Origin: Pseudomonas turukhanskensis
GTDB taxonomy: Bacteria; Pseudomonadota; Gammaproteobacteria; Pseudomonadales; Pseudomonadaceae
Direction of reading: 5' to 3'
Assembly (NCBI RefSeq): GCF_027922365.1
Contig: NZ_BSFN01000016.1
Coordinates: 1 to 64,000, forward strand
Length of the DNA stretch: 64,000 nucleotides
Shown one piece after another: positions 32,131-40,953 of this stretch. The notes under the pieces are model-generated. The model was not told where the DNA came from. It was given only the letters and a program-made list of their open reading frames with translations, and made no database searches. The translations under genes were made by a program, and so were the position numbers. The first letter of the stretch is position 1. Every line of letters begins with the position of its first letter.

Positions 32131-32150
32131 GTGACAACGGTCGTTTTCAC
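32131..32150. promoter_or_regulatory. TetR operator 1 between the BVMO operon and its regulator
   Basis: GTGACAACGGTCGTTTTCAC: arms GTGACAACG and CGTTTTCAC with one mismatch. It shares 14 of 20 positions with operator 2, one 30-bp step away. It starts 17 bp upstream of the monooxygenase start codon. Confidence 0.6.
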
Positions 32151-32160
32151 TACTTTGAGT

Positions 32161-32180
32161 GTGGCAACAGGTGTTGTCAA
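32161..32180. promoter_or_regulatory. TetR operator 2 between the BVMO operon and its regulator
   Basis: GTGGCAACAGGTGTTGTCAA: an imperfect palindrome with GGCAACA/TGTTGTC arms, similar to operator 1 and 16 bp before the TetR start. The pair would let one repressor control both divergent promoters. Confidence 0.6.
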
Positions 32181-32196
32181 TCTGTACGATCCGCCC

Positions 32197-32868
32197 ATGA
32201 CTGATAATCCAACACCCCCAATCGAAAGCACGGGTTCCAGAACCTATTCCGGTATCGCCGTGAGCGAGCGTGCGGCCAATCGCCGGCAGCGTTTCGTTGA
32301 AACAGGTATCGAGCTGTTCGGTACGGTCGGGTACCACGCCACCACCATGCGCACGCTGATCGCGGCCACTGGGCTTACCAATCGCTACTTCTACGAGTCG
32401 TTCGAAACGCTGGAAGACCTGCTGGTGGCCTGTTACGAAGAACTGATTGGTGACTACCGTGCCCGTTTGAACGGGGTGATGAACGGCGCGCCAGGCGGCG
32501 TTGAGGCGCGTACACGCGCTGGCCTGGCGTGCTTCTTTGAGGCCATGTCGGACCCCAGGTTTGCGAAAATTACCCACAGTGAAGTGCTCGGTGTCAGCCC
32601 GCGCGTGGATGCGTTGTATCTTCAATCGGCGAGTGATTTTGCGGCGCTGATGATGGAATTTCTCACTAGTGACGGGGTGCCAATCGCTTCACACGACCCA
32701 CGGGAGATGCAATTGGTTGGAACCGCTCTGGCAGGTTCGGTCATGCACACGGGGATGCTCTGGGTACGCAGCCACTATGAACTGCCTATCGAGTTGGTAG
32801 TGGAGGCAACGCTCAAGGTCATTCTGGGGACGGTGAGCCAACTGCGTGTGGCGCCCGGCACATCGTAA
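32197..32868 (+). CDS. TetR-family regulator of the BVMO operon
   Basis: A 223-residue TetR protein. The HTH is at about residues 38-60 (TTMRTLIAATGLTNRYFYESF), followed by a helical ligand domain (EARTRAGLACFFEAMSD, then LYLQSASDFAALMMEFL). The ATG at 32197 is preferred: an upstream in-frame start at 32131 would lie inside operator 1 and translate both operators. It is divergent from the BVMO operon with two similar palindromes in the 83-bp gap, so it probably represses that operon and itself. The ligand could be the ketone substrate. Confidence 0.85.
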   Translation: MTDNPTPPIESTGSRTYSGIAVSERAANRRQRFVETGIELFGTVGYHATTMRTLIAATGLTNRYFYESFETLEDLLVACYEELIGDYRARLNGVMNGAPGGVEARTRAGLACFFEAMSDPRFAKITHSEVLGVSPRVDALYLQSASDFAALMMEFLTSDGVPIASHDPREMQLVGTALAGSVMHTGMLWVRSHYELPIELVVEATLKVILGTVSQLRVAPGTS

Positions 32869-33038
32869 AAATGCACGGTTGGTTATATCGCCGACGCTTT
32901 CCAGATTGCGGCACGCAACGTGCCGTCAGCGTTAGGCGTGCTGCCGCTGTTGGTTAAGTCAGTTGAGCAATGATGTCGCGGTTTCAGATAACGTAGAGTC
33001 GGGCGCAAAGCGCACCCATTCTCCGGGGAAACCGAATA

Positions 33039-33923
33039 ATGCTCTTCGAAAATCTGGCGCTGTTTTTGTTAATTGTCGAGAAAGGCGGCATGTCGGCGGC
33101 AGGCCGCGAGGTGGGGCTTTCGCCGACCTCTGTGTCAGAGCGCCTGGGAGCGCTGGAGAAGCATTACGGGGCGACGCTGCTCACCCGTACCACCCGCTCG
33201 ATAAGCCTCACCGACGAGGGCCGGCTGCTGGTGGAGGGCGCGCGGCGATTGCTCGCGGACGCGGAAAACATCGAGAGCGCTATCAAGCTGGGTACCGAGC
33301 GCATTTCCGGCCTTATAAGGCTGAGTGCACCGGTGGACCTGGGACGAAACCGTATCGTGCCTATCCTCGATCAGTTTCTCGCAGCCAACCCCAACATCAG
33401 CCTGGACCTGAATTTGACGGATGGTTTTCTCGATCTGGCCGGGCAAGGCATCGACTTTGCCATTCGTTATGGCGCGCTGGCTGACAGCACGCTGCGTGTA
33501 CGAAAACTCAGTGAGGGACGCCGTGTTGTGTGTGCTTCGCCGGCTTATCTGCAAGCGCATGGCACGCCGCAACATCCATCAGAACTGGCCCAGCAGCAGT
33601 GCATCCTGATGCGCTTCGGCGCCAACATTCACCGGGAATGGCAGTTCCGCGCGGGCGGTCGTGCGTTCAAGGTGCGGGTGGCGGGCAGGCGTATCGCCAA
33701 TGACGGCGACCAAGTACGGCAGTGGTGTCTGGCTGGCCACGGTATCTGCATCAAGTCGTACATTGATGTGCACGAGGACTTGCAAGCAGGGCGCCTGGTG
33801 GAAGTACTGCAGGCCTACTCGTTACAGGGGGTGGACCTGCAAATTGTCTATCCCTCCGGCCATGCGGTGCCCCGTCGGGTGAAATTGCTGATGGACGAAA
33901 TCGCCTCGAAGCTGGCTATGTGA
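33039..33923 (+). CDS. LysR-family transcriptional regulator
   Basis: A 294-residue LysR protein with HTH in LLIVEKGGMSAAGREVGLSP (then TSVSERLGALEKHYG), and an effector domain (FAIRYGALADSTLRVRKLSEG). It resembles the DNA-binding type of regulators paired with oxidoreductases. It is convergent with the old yellow enzyme gene, 37 bp from stop to stop, and 170 bp downstream of the TetR gene. Control of either neighbour is possible but no binding site was identified. The start at ATG 33039 follows CCGGGGAAACC. Confidence 0.88.
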   Translation: MLFENLALFLLIVEKGGMSAAGREVGLSPTSVSERLGALEKHYGATLLTRTTRSISLTDEGRLLVEGARRLLADAENIESAIKLGTERISGLIRLSAPVDLGRNRIVPILDQFLAANPNISLDLNLTDGFLDLAGQGIDFAIRYGALADSTLRVRKLSEGRRVVCASPAYLQAHGTPQHPSELAQQQCILMRFGANIHREWQFRAGGRAFKVRVAGRRIANDGDQVRQWCLAGHGICIKSYIDVHEDLQAGRLVEVLQAYSLQGVDLQIVYPSGHAVPRRVKLLMDEIASKLAM

Positions 33924-33960
33924 GCTCGCTTGGAGGCGATTGCAATCTGACCCGTAGCGC

Positions 33961-35061
33961 TTATGCCTGCTCGGACCAGGCCGGGAAGTCGGAGTACCCT
34001 CGCTCGGTGCCGCCAAACAACTCGGCACCTTCCAGCCCGGCCAGCGGGTAGCCCTTCTCCAGCCGCAGTGGCAGATCCGGGTTGGCAACAAACTTGCGGC
34101 CGAAGGCGACAAAGTCCGCATAGCCTTTATTCAATACCCAATCTGCCAGTTCGAGATCGTATTTGCCGGCCACCACAATGGCGTTGCGAAAGCGCTCGCG
34201 CACAGCCTGGCGAAACTCCTCAGGAAATTTAGGCGCGTCATCCCAATCGGCTTCCACCAGGTGCAGGTAGGCGATGCCTCGTTCCTGCAAGTAGGTCGCT
34301 GCTTCGAGAATCGTTGGCAGAATGTCCGGGCACGCCATGCCTCGCGCCGTCAGAAATGGAGCCACGCGAATCGCCGTGCGCTCGGCCCCCACTTCATCAA
34401 TCACCGCATCCATGACTTCTTTCAGAAAACGCAGACGGTTCTCGCGCGAGCCGCCGTACTCATCGGTACGCACGTTGGACGTTGTGCGCAGGAACTGGTC
34501 GATCAGATAGCCGTTGGCTCCGTGCACTTCCACGCCATCGAAGCCCGCCGTCATGGCATTACGGGCGGCGTTGCGGTAGTCGTTGACGATGCCGTGTATT
34601 TCATCGCGGCCAAGGGCCCGCGGCGTTGGGCACGGGACCATGCTGCCCTCGCCGGTCGCCGGATCGACTTTCCAGATGCTGCCCTCGAACGGGATGGCAG
34701 AAGGCGCAACCGGCAGCTCGCCGTTATGAAAGTCCGGGTGCGACATGCGCCCCACGTGCCAGAGCTGCAAGAAAATACGACCGCCAGCGGCATGCACCGC
34801 ATCGGTCACCAGGCGCCAGCCGGCAACCTGCTCCTGGCTGTAAATACCGGGCGTGAAGGAATAGCCCTTGCCCTGCGGGGAGATCTGCGTGGCCTCGGTG
34901 ACAATAAATGCTGCCGATGCACGCTGCGCGTAATACGCCGCGTTCATGGCGTTCGGTACATCGCCCGGCTGAGTGCTGCGCGAGCGGGTCATGGGTGCCA
35001 TGACAATACGGTTAGGGGTGTGCAGTTTTCCAACTGAACCTTGGGTAAATAATGTGGACAT
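33961..35061 (-). CDS. Old yellow enzyme-type alkene reductase
   Basis: A 366-residue FMN-dependent TIM-barrel ene-reductase (OYE/NemA-like). It begins with TPNRIVMAPMTRSR (FMN-binding and active-site Thr), has ATQISPQGKGY, the substrate-binding His-Gly-Ala-Asn in VEVHGANGYLIDQFLR, the conserved RTDEYGGSRENRLRF, and FVAFGRKFVANPDLP at the C-terminal FMN phosphate site. It reduces activated C=C bonds of enals, enones or nitro compounds with NADPH. It lies near the BVMO operon but separately transcribed; a catabolic link is only suggested by position. Confidence 0.94.
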   Translation of the reverse strand: MSTLFTQGSVGKLHTPNRIVMAPMTRSRSTQPGDVPNAMNAAYYAQRASAAFIVTEATQISPQGKGYSFTPGIYSQEQVAGWRLVTDAVHAAGGRIFLQLWHVGRMSHPDFHNGELPVAPSAIPFEGSIWKVDPATGEGSMVPCPTPRALGRDEIHGIVNDYRNAARNAMTAGFDGVEVHGANGYLIDQFLRTTSNVRTDEYGGSRENRLRFLKEVMDAVIDEVGAERTAIRVAPFLTARGMACPDILPTILEAATYLQERGIAYLHLVEADWDDAPKFPEEFRQAVRERFRNAIVVAGKYDLELADWVLNKGYADFVAFGRKFVANPDLPLRLEKGYPLAGLEGAELFGGTERGYSDFPAWSEQA

Positions 35062-35206
35062 CAGCCTCTCCTGTTAGCGCGTCAGTGAACCTCGTGGGCA
35101 CAGGATAGCGTTGCGCAGATTTCCAACAATCGAGCCAAAGCGGGAAACACATTACGGTTAAACCGGATAATCCGATGGGCCGCGCCTGCGCGGCCCACCC
35201 GCGGGT

Positions 35207-36034
35207 TCAGTACGCTTGCGGCATCTCGCCGGCTGCCAAACGTCGATCAATATCGGCGATGACTTGCGGCAGATCGTTGATGGTGTCGATCAGGTAGTGC
35301 GGACGCGAGCCGGCGAACAAGCCATGAATGCGCTCACGTTCAACCGCCAGTTTTTCCGGGTCCAAGGCCATAAATTGCTCGTAGGTCAGGCCCAGGGCAT
35401 TGCCGGAGCACACCAGCGCTACGGTCCACATGCCGGCGCTACGCCCCTCCAGAATGCCGGGTACGGTGTCGTCCACCTTCACGCAGCTGGCCACGTCGTT
35501 GATGCCCAGGGCAATCACGTTTGCCAGCGCCTGGGCAGGATAGGGCCGGCCATTGGGTACTTCGTCAGTGGCCACCACGTGGTCAGCCACGTAGCCGTTT
35601 TGCTTGGCCAGTTCGACCACCTTGGCCATGACCACGGCGGGGTAGCCCGAGCAGGAACCGATTTTCAAACCCTGCTCGCGCAGGCCGGTAATGGTCGCCA
35701 GCGCGCCGGGAATCAGCGCCGAATGGGTGGCGATTTTTTCGATTTGCAGCGGCATAAAGCGGTTGTAGATCGCGGTGACATCGTCGTCGCTGGGCGTGCG
35801 GCCAAAGGCTTTCTGGTAGCGGGCGCTGATGGCCGGAATGTCGCAGAGCGTGCGGATATGGTCCCACTTGCCCATGCCCATCGGGCCGCGGGCTTCTTCG
35901 ATGGAAACCTGGACGTCGAATTCGGCAAAGGCCTCGACGAAAATCTGCGTGGGCGCGAACGAGCCGAAGTCAACGACCGTGCCGGCCCAATCAAGGATCA
36001 CTGCCTGGGTTTTGCTTGGGGAGTTGTAGTTCAT
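35207..36034 (-). CDS. phnX: Phosphonoacetaldehyde hydrolase
   Basis: A 275-residue HAD-superfamily hydrolase (phosphonatase). The nucleophile Asp is D15 in ILDWAGTVVDFGS, and the Schiff-base Lys is K56 in GPMGMGKWDHI, the two hallmarks of phosphonatase. The later HAD motif VKVDDTVPGI gives the Mg2+-binding acidic pair. It cleaves the C-P bond of phosphonoacetaldehyde to acetaldehyde and phosphate. It lies 26 bp downstream of phnW on the same strand, so the two act consecutively on 2-AEP. Confidence 0.96.
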   Translation of the reverse strand: MNYNSPSKTQAVILDWAGTVVDFGSFAPTQIFVEAFAEFDVQVSIEEARGPMGMGKWDHIRTLCDIPAISARYQKAFGRTPSDDDVTAIYNRFMPLQIEKIATHSALIPGALATITGLREQGLKIGSCSGYPAVVMAKVVELAKQNGYVADHVVATDEVPNGRPYPAQALANVIALGINDVASCVKVDDTVPGILEGRSAGMWTVALVCSGNALGLTYEQFMALDPEKLAVERERIHGLFAGSRPHYLIDTINDLPQVIADIDRRLAAGEMPQAY

Positions 36035-36060
36035 AACGGGCTTCCGAAAGGGAGGAGAAT

Positions 36061-37164
36061 TTACAGCGCCTGCATATCGCGCAGGGCTTGTCCGATGGCG
36101 TCTACGGCGGCCTGCATGCCGTGGCTGTCGACGCAGCCGATGCAGCCCACACGGAAGGTTTCCACTTGGGTCAATTTGCCGGGGTAGAGAATGAAACCCT
36201 TGGCTTTAACGCGTTCGTAGAAGTCCCTGAACGCGTAATTCGGGCTGTCAGGGGCGTGGAAGGTGACGATGATCGGCGCCTGGATGGCCGCCGGAATGAA
36301 GCTGCGCAGCCCCAGTTGTTGCATGCCCTCGAGCAAGGTGTCGCAGTTCTGTTGGTAGCGCTTGTGCCGCGCCGGCAGCCCGCCTTCTTCGGCGTATTGC
36401 AGCAGGGCTTCATGCAAGGCAGCTACCACGTGGGTGGGCGGTGTAAAGCGCCACTGACCGGTTTTGGCCATGTACACGTGCTGGTCGTGCAGGTCCATTG
36501 CCAACGAGCGGCTGTTGCCCTGTGCCTGGTCGAGCGCCTCTTTGCTGGCAAATACAAAGCCCATGCCGGGCACGCCTTCCAGGCATTTGCCGGAGGCTGC
36601 GATCAGCGCCTCGAACGGCACTTCACGGGCATCGATAGACAACGCGCCAAAGGAGCTCATGGCATCGATGATCAGGCGCTTGCCGTGCTTGGCCACCACC
36701 TCGGCGATAGCGTTCAGTGGGTTGAGAATGCCGGTGCTGGTTTCGCAGTGAATGAGGGCCACGTGGGTGATGGCGGCGTCTTCACGCAGCAAACGGTCAA
36801 CGTCCTCGCCAGTGGTGGGTTGGTCTTCAGCGGTTTCAAAGGTGCTGAACGCAAGCCCCAGCACGCTGCAGATCTTTGCCAGGCGCTGGCCATACGCACC
36901 GTTGACCAGCACCAACACTTTGCCGTTTCGCGGCACCAGGGTGCCAATGGCGGCTTCTACGGCAAAAGTGCCGCTGCCTTGCAACGGAATGCAGTAATGG
37001 CTGGCTTCGCCATGAATGATGGCCAGCAATTGCTCGCGCACGCTGGCGGTCATCTGGTTGAAGTCGCGGTCCCACGAGCCCCAGTCCATCATCATCGCTT
37101 GGCGGGTGCGGGCTGAAGTGGTGAGGGGGCCTGGGGTCAGCAGGATCGGCGCTACTGGGTTCAT
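36061..37164 (-). CDS. phnW: 2-aminoethylphosphonate-pyruvate transaminase
   Basis: A 367-residue PLP-dependent class V aminotransferase. It begins with LLTPGPLTTSARTRQAMM (the substrate/PLP phosphate region) and has IHCETSTGILNP, IIDAMSSFGALSID (Asp that contacts PLP) and the PLP lysine in AASGKCLEGVPGMGFV. Length and motifs match PhnW. It transfers the amino group of 2-AEP to pyruvate, giving phosphonoacetaldehyde and alanine. It precedes phnX in one operon and is divergent from a LysR gene across 106 bp, the usual place for its regulator. Confidence 0.96.
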   Translation of the reverse strand: MNPVAPILLTPGPLTTSARTRQAMMMDWGSWDRDFNQMTASVREQLLAIIHGEASHYCIPLQGSGTFAVEAAIGTLVPRNGKVLVLVNGAYGQRLAKICSVLGLAFSTFETAEDQPTTGEDVDRLLREDAAITHVALIHCETSTGILNPLNAIAEVVAKHGKRLIIDAMSSFGALSIDAREVPFEALIAASGKCLEGVPGMGFVFASKEALDQAQGNSRSLAMDLHDQHVYMAKTGQWRFTPPTHVVAALHEALLQYAEEGGLPARHKRYQQNCDTLLEGMQQLGLRSFIPAAIQAPIIVTFHAPDSPNYAFRDFYERVKAKGFILYPGKLTQVETFRVGCIGCVDSHGMQAAVDAIGQALRDMQAL

Positions 37165-37270
37165 AGAAGGTGTCTCGCAACGGTGGCTAAGAGTGGCGAG
37201 GCACAGGTTGCAATTTGCCTATGCATCAATCAAATTGTTTGTTGTTATCCGAACTATAAGTCAGGCCGAT

Positions 37271-38131
37271 ATGAATTTATTCCAGTTGCGCGCCTTTGAT
37301 GCGGTGGCCCGCGAGGGCAGTTTCACTCGCGCTGCCGCGCGCCTTTTTATCAGCCAGCCGGCGGTGACCGGGCACGTGAAAATGCTGGAGGAGCACTACC
37401 AGATCACCCTGTTGCGGCGTACCGCCAGACGCGTGGAACTCACCGAAGAGGGTATTCGCCTGGCCGCCATTACCCGCGCCATGTTCGGGTTGGTCGAAGA
37501 AGCGCAGGTGCTGCTGGAAGCCAACCGGCAATTACTGACCGGGCGCCTGGAGGTGGCCGCCGACGGGCCGCACCGGGTGATGCCGATGATTGCCAGCCTG
37601 CGTGCCAAATACCCCGGGGTGGTGGTTAACCTGCGTTTGGGCAATGCGCAGGAAACCCTCGCCGCGCTGCTTTCAGAGCACGCCGATGTGGCGGTAATGA
37701 CCGAAGTGGAGCCGCGCAAGGGGCTGCACTTGCAGGAAATGACGCCCTCGCAGATCTGCGCATTGGTTCCCGCAGGCCATCGTCTGGCGGGCAAACGCAT
37801 CGACCTGAAGCAGTTGGACCAGCAGATCATGGTGCTGCGCGAACCGAGCTCGATCACCCGGCGTACCTTCAATCAGGCATGCGAGCTGGCGGGTGTGAAC
37901 CCTCGGGTGTTGCTGGAGCTGGACAGCCGCGAAGCCGTGACCGAAGCCGTGGCCGCTGACCTGGGCATTGGCATTGTGTCGTCGGTGGAGTTGAGCCACG
38001 ACCCGCGCGTGGTGGCGGTGCCGCTGGTGGGGGAGGGCCTGACCAACCGCCATATGATCGGCTGCCTGGAGCGGCGTACCGAGTCGCGCCTGATTGCAGC
38101 GTTTATGGGCCTGGTCGGTGATGCCGGGTAG
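37271..38131 (+). CDS. LysR-family regulator next to phnWX
   Basis: A 286-residue LysR protein starting at MNLFQLRAFDAVAREGSFTR (ATG 37271), with the HTH continuing in RLFISQPAVTGHVKMLEEHY. Its effector domain ends in a typical MIGCLERRTESRLIAAFM. It is divergent from phnWX and convergent with the importer genes, so it most likely activates 2-AEP catabolism with 2-AEP or phosphonoacetaldehyde as inducer. Longer ORF starts back to 37016 overlap phnW and are rejected. It resembles the LysR class associated with aminoethylphosphonate catabolism. Confidence 0.88.
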   Translation: MNLFQLRAFDAVAREGSFTRAAARLFISQPAVTGHVKMLEEHYQITLLRRTARRVELTEEGIRLAAITRAMFGLVEEAQVLLEANRQLLTGRLEVAADGPHRVMPMIASLRAKYPGVVVNLRLGNAQETLAALLSEHADVAVMTEVEPRKGLHLQEMTPSQICALVPAGHRLAGKRIDLKQLDQQIMVLREPSSITRRTFNQACELAGVNPRVLLELDSREAVTEAVAADLGIGIVSSVELSHDPRVVAVPLVGEGLTNRHMIGCLERRTESRLIAAFMGLVGDAG

Positions 38132-38179
38132 CGCAGCAGGTCGGCGGGGTGCCGCCGTGCTGCGCTAGGCGTTCAGGCG

Positions 38180-39199
38180 TTACTTCTTCTCGGACTTGCC
38201 GTCGTAGCGGGCGCGCCACTTCTCCAACACAGCGGCACGTTGAGCACCGGCCTTGTCGAAGTCGACCGTGATCAGGCGGTCATAGTAAGCCTCAGGCATT
38301 TCGGCGAGTTTGACGTTGAACTCCGGACGAGCCAATGCCGCCGCATTGGGTTGGTAGAGCAAAAACGCCTGCTCACTGACGGCAAAGTCTTCGAGCTTTT
38401 TCGCCGCCTCCAGGTTCTTGCTGCCTTTGATCAAGGCCACCGAGTTGATATCCAACCCCAGGCCTTCGGTTGGCAAGACGATTTCCAGGGGCGCGCCTTG
38501 ACGCTTGAGGGTAACAGCGCGGAAATCCAGGGAAATGCCAATGGGGTACTCACCCATCGCCGCCTGCGTGCACGGTTTGGAGCCAGAGTGGGTGTACTGG
38601 CCAATGTTGGCGTGCAGCTTGTCCATAAAGGCCCAGCCTTTTTCCTCGCCCATGATCTGCAGCCAGGCATTCACGGCCGAGTAACCGGTGCCGGAGGAAG
38701 CGGGGTTAGGCATGACGATCTTGCCTTGGTAAACCGGCTTGGTCAGATCTTCCCAACTGGTTGGAATGGGCAGGTTTTGTTTTTTGGCCTCGGCGGCGTT
38801 TACGCAAATCGCCGTGGCTTCCACGCCGTTACCCACCCAGAGCGGGGGCGTACGGGTGTCGCGGAATTTCGCGTCAATCTTGTCCAGCCCAGCCGGCGCA
38901 TAAGCCTCCAGCATGCCTTCCTTGCCCATCAAGGCCACGCTGGAGGCGTACAGCCCCCAGATCACGTCGGCGCGGGGGTTGTCTTTTTCCGCCAGCAGCT
39001 TGGCGGTAATGATGCCGGTGGAGTCGCGTACCCATTTGATTTCAATGTCGGGGTACTTGGCCTCGAAGGCCTTTTTGTAGCCGGCCAGTTGTTCGTTTTC
39101 CATCGCCGTGTACACGGTCAATTCGGTATCAGCCATGACAGTGCTGATCACGCCGAAACTGAGCACGGTGGCGGCGAGCGTTTTCCAAGCTTTAGTCAT
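38180..39199 (-). CDS. Putative 2-AEP ABC transporter substrate-binding protein
   Basis: A 339-residue extracellular solute-binding protein with signal peptide (MTKAWKTLAATVLSFGVISTVMA, cleavage about residue 23). The Fe3+/2-AEP-type binding fold is shown by LTVYTAMENEQLAGYKKAF, WGLYASSVALMGKEGMLE and PNPASSGTGYSAVNAWL. The ATG at 39197-39199 is chosen because GAGG precedes it by six bases; an ATG four codons earlier is possible. It is the last gene of the importer operon (ATPase, fused permease, binding protein) next to phnWX, and corresponds to the PhnS2-type protein of 2-AEP importers. Confidence 0.92.
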   Translation of the reverse strand: MTKAWKTLAATVLSFGVISTVMADTELTVYTAMENEQLAGYKKAFEAKYPDIEIKWVRDSTGIITAKLLAEKDNPRADVIWGLYASSVALMGKEGMLEAYAPAGLDKIDAKFRDTRTPPLWVGNGVEATAICVNAAEAKKQNLPIPTSWEDLTKPVYQGKIVMPNPASSGTGYSAVNAWLQIMGEEKGWAFMDKLHANIGQYTHSGSKPCTQAAMGEYPIGISLDFRAVTLKRQGAPLEIVLPTEGLGLDINSVALIKGSKNLEAAKKLEDFAVSEQAFLLYQPNAAALARPEFNVKLAEMPEAYYDRLITVDFDKAGAQRAAVLEKWRARYDGKSEKK

Positions 39200-39240
39200 C
39201 GTAAGCCTCATGCAAGGTTTGAGTTAAAGGAACGGCAGGT

Positions 39241-40953
39241 TTAAACGCGCGCGGATCGCCAATGCTGGGTGTGCACCAGCAAGCCACGGGAAATCAGGTA
39301 CAGCGCCACCGACACCAGCGCCGAGGTGAGCAGAATCAAGGAGGCCAGGGCGGCAGCAGCGCCGACGTTGCCGGAGTCATCCAGGTTCAGCACGGCAACG
39401 GCGGCCAGCACGGTGTCGGGGCTGTAGAGGAAGATCAGCGCCGATACCGAGGTCATCGAGGAGACGAACAGGTAGCGAAACACCTCGAGCAGCGCCGGCA
39501 GGCAAATGGGCACGGTGACCCGCCAATAGGTGGTGGCCAACGGCACTTTCAGCGACAGCGAGGCGGCTTCAATTTCGTCGTTCAGTTGCCGCAACGCGGT
39601 GGTGGCAGTCATTTGTGCCGGGGTGAGAAAACGCATCACGCAGCACAGCACCATCAAGGCGATGCCCCCGTACATACCGCCCAGTGGGTTGCCCGGGTGG
39701 TTGAAGAAAAACACATAGCCCAGGCCCATTACCAAGCCCGGCACCGCCATGGGCAGCATGCACAACAGGCGCAGCAGCCCGTCAAACCAGCCGCCACGGG
39801 TTTTCTCCATCAGGTAGGCGCAGGTAAAGATGATCGGCGTACCGATCAGCGCCGTCAGGCCCGCCAGCGTCAGGCTGTTGCGATACGCCAGCCAGCCCAC
39901 GCCGCCGCTGGTTTCGAAGTCATAGTGACGCAGCGAGAACGACAGGTCGTAAGGCCAGAAGTTGATCAGCGATGCACCGACGGCCACCAGCACCAGGCTC
40001 AACAACGCCAAGGCGATGGCGCCTGCGGCCAGCAACAAAACGGTGTCACGTACCCGGTTACGCGGCGCTACGTAGGTGGCCGCCTGGCTGCTCACCTGGC
40101 TGCCACGCAGGCGGCGCATCCATGCATCGACGGCAAAACTGATTAACGCCGGTACCAGCAGAATGCTGCCAATCAACGCGCCTTCGGAAAACTTCTGCTG
40201 CCCGACCACCGACTTGTAGGCCTCCATGGCCAACACCTGGTAGTCGCCGCCAATTACCACCGGAATACCGAAGTTGGTGATGGTCTGGGTAAACACCAGG
40301 CAGCTCGCGGCAAACACCGCATAGCGGGTGCCCGGCCAGGTGACGTTTACAAAGGTTTTCCAGTGGTTGGCGCCCATGCTGACCGACGCGTCGTAGAGAC
40401 GGGCGTCTGCCAGGCCCAGGGCTGAGACCAGAATCATCAGGGCCATGGGGAAGTTGTAAAACGCCTGACCCAACAAGATGCCGGAGAACCCATAAATGCC
40501 GTCGGGGAACCAGGACTTGAGCATGCCTTGGTTGCCGAACAGGTAGATCAAGGCAATGGCCGACAGCATGGAAGGCGCCATCAATGGCAGCAGGGAAATA
40601 CTGCGCAACAGGCGTTTTCCCGGAATCCAGCTGCGCTGCATGGCGTACGCGAACACATAGGCCAGGGGCACCACCAGCGCCACAGTACTCAATGAGACTT
40701 TTACGCTGTTGCCCAGCAGCCATAAAAAACGCGAGCTGGAAACAAACTGCCAGACACCCGCCAGGCCGTTTTGCACCTCCACCACCTTGCCGAGCATGGC
40801 GATCAGTGGCAGCGCCAGGCCCACTACCAGCAACACCACCATCAGCAGCTTTACGCCGCGCGCAAACAGCGCGTCGAGCAAAGCGGCCTGGGCGCGGCGT
40901 GGCGCTGGCTGCGCCGGTTGGGCCACTGAGCGCGCGTAGGGCAGGCTACTCAT
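39241..40953 (-). CDS. Putative 2-AEP ABC transporter permease (two fused halves)
   Basis: A 570-residue permease with about 12 membrane segments. It contains two complete BPD_transp_1-like modules, each with its own EAA-type loop for ATPase docking (SMGANHWKTFVNVTWPG around residue 190 and SLKVPLATTYWRVTVPICL around 485). One fused permease thus replaces the usual heterodimer, as in PhnU2-type and Fe3+ importers. Its start overlaps the ATPase stop by 4 bp. It imports 2-AEP across the inner membrane; the substrate is inferred from the adjacent phnWX genes. Confidence 0.93.
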   Translation of the reverse strand: MSSLPYARSVAQPAQPAPRRAQAALLDALFARGVKLLMVVLLVVGLALPLIAMLGKVVEVQNGLAGVWQFVSSSRFLWLLGNSVKVSLSTVALVVPLAYVFAYAMQRSWIPGKRLLRSISLLPLMAPSMLSAIALIYLFGNQGMLKSWFPDGIYGFSGILLGQAFYNFPMALMILVSALGLADARLYDASVSMGANHWKTFVNVTWPGTRYAVFAASCLVFTQTITNFGIPVVIGGDYQVLAMEAYKSVVGQQKFSEGALIGSILLVPALISFAVDAWMRRLRGSQVSSQAATYVAPRNRVRDTVLLLAAGAIALALLSLVLVAVGASLINFWPYDLSFSLRHYDFETSGGVGWLAYRNSLTLAGLTALIGTPIIFTCAYLMEKTRGGWFDGLLRLLCMLPMAVPGLVMGLGYVFFFNHPGNPLGGMYGGIALMVLCCVMRFLTPAQMTATTALRQLNDEIEAASLSLKVPLATTYWRVTVPICLPALLEVFRYLFVSSMTSVSALIFLYSPDTVLAAVAVLNLDDSGNVGAAAALASLILLTSALVSVALYLISRGLLVHTQHWRSARV

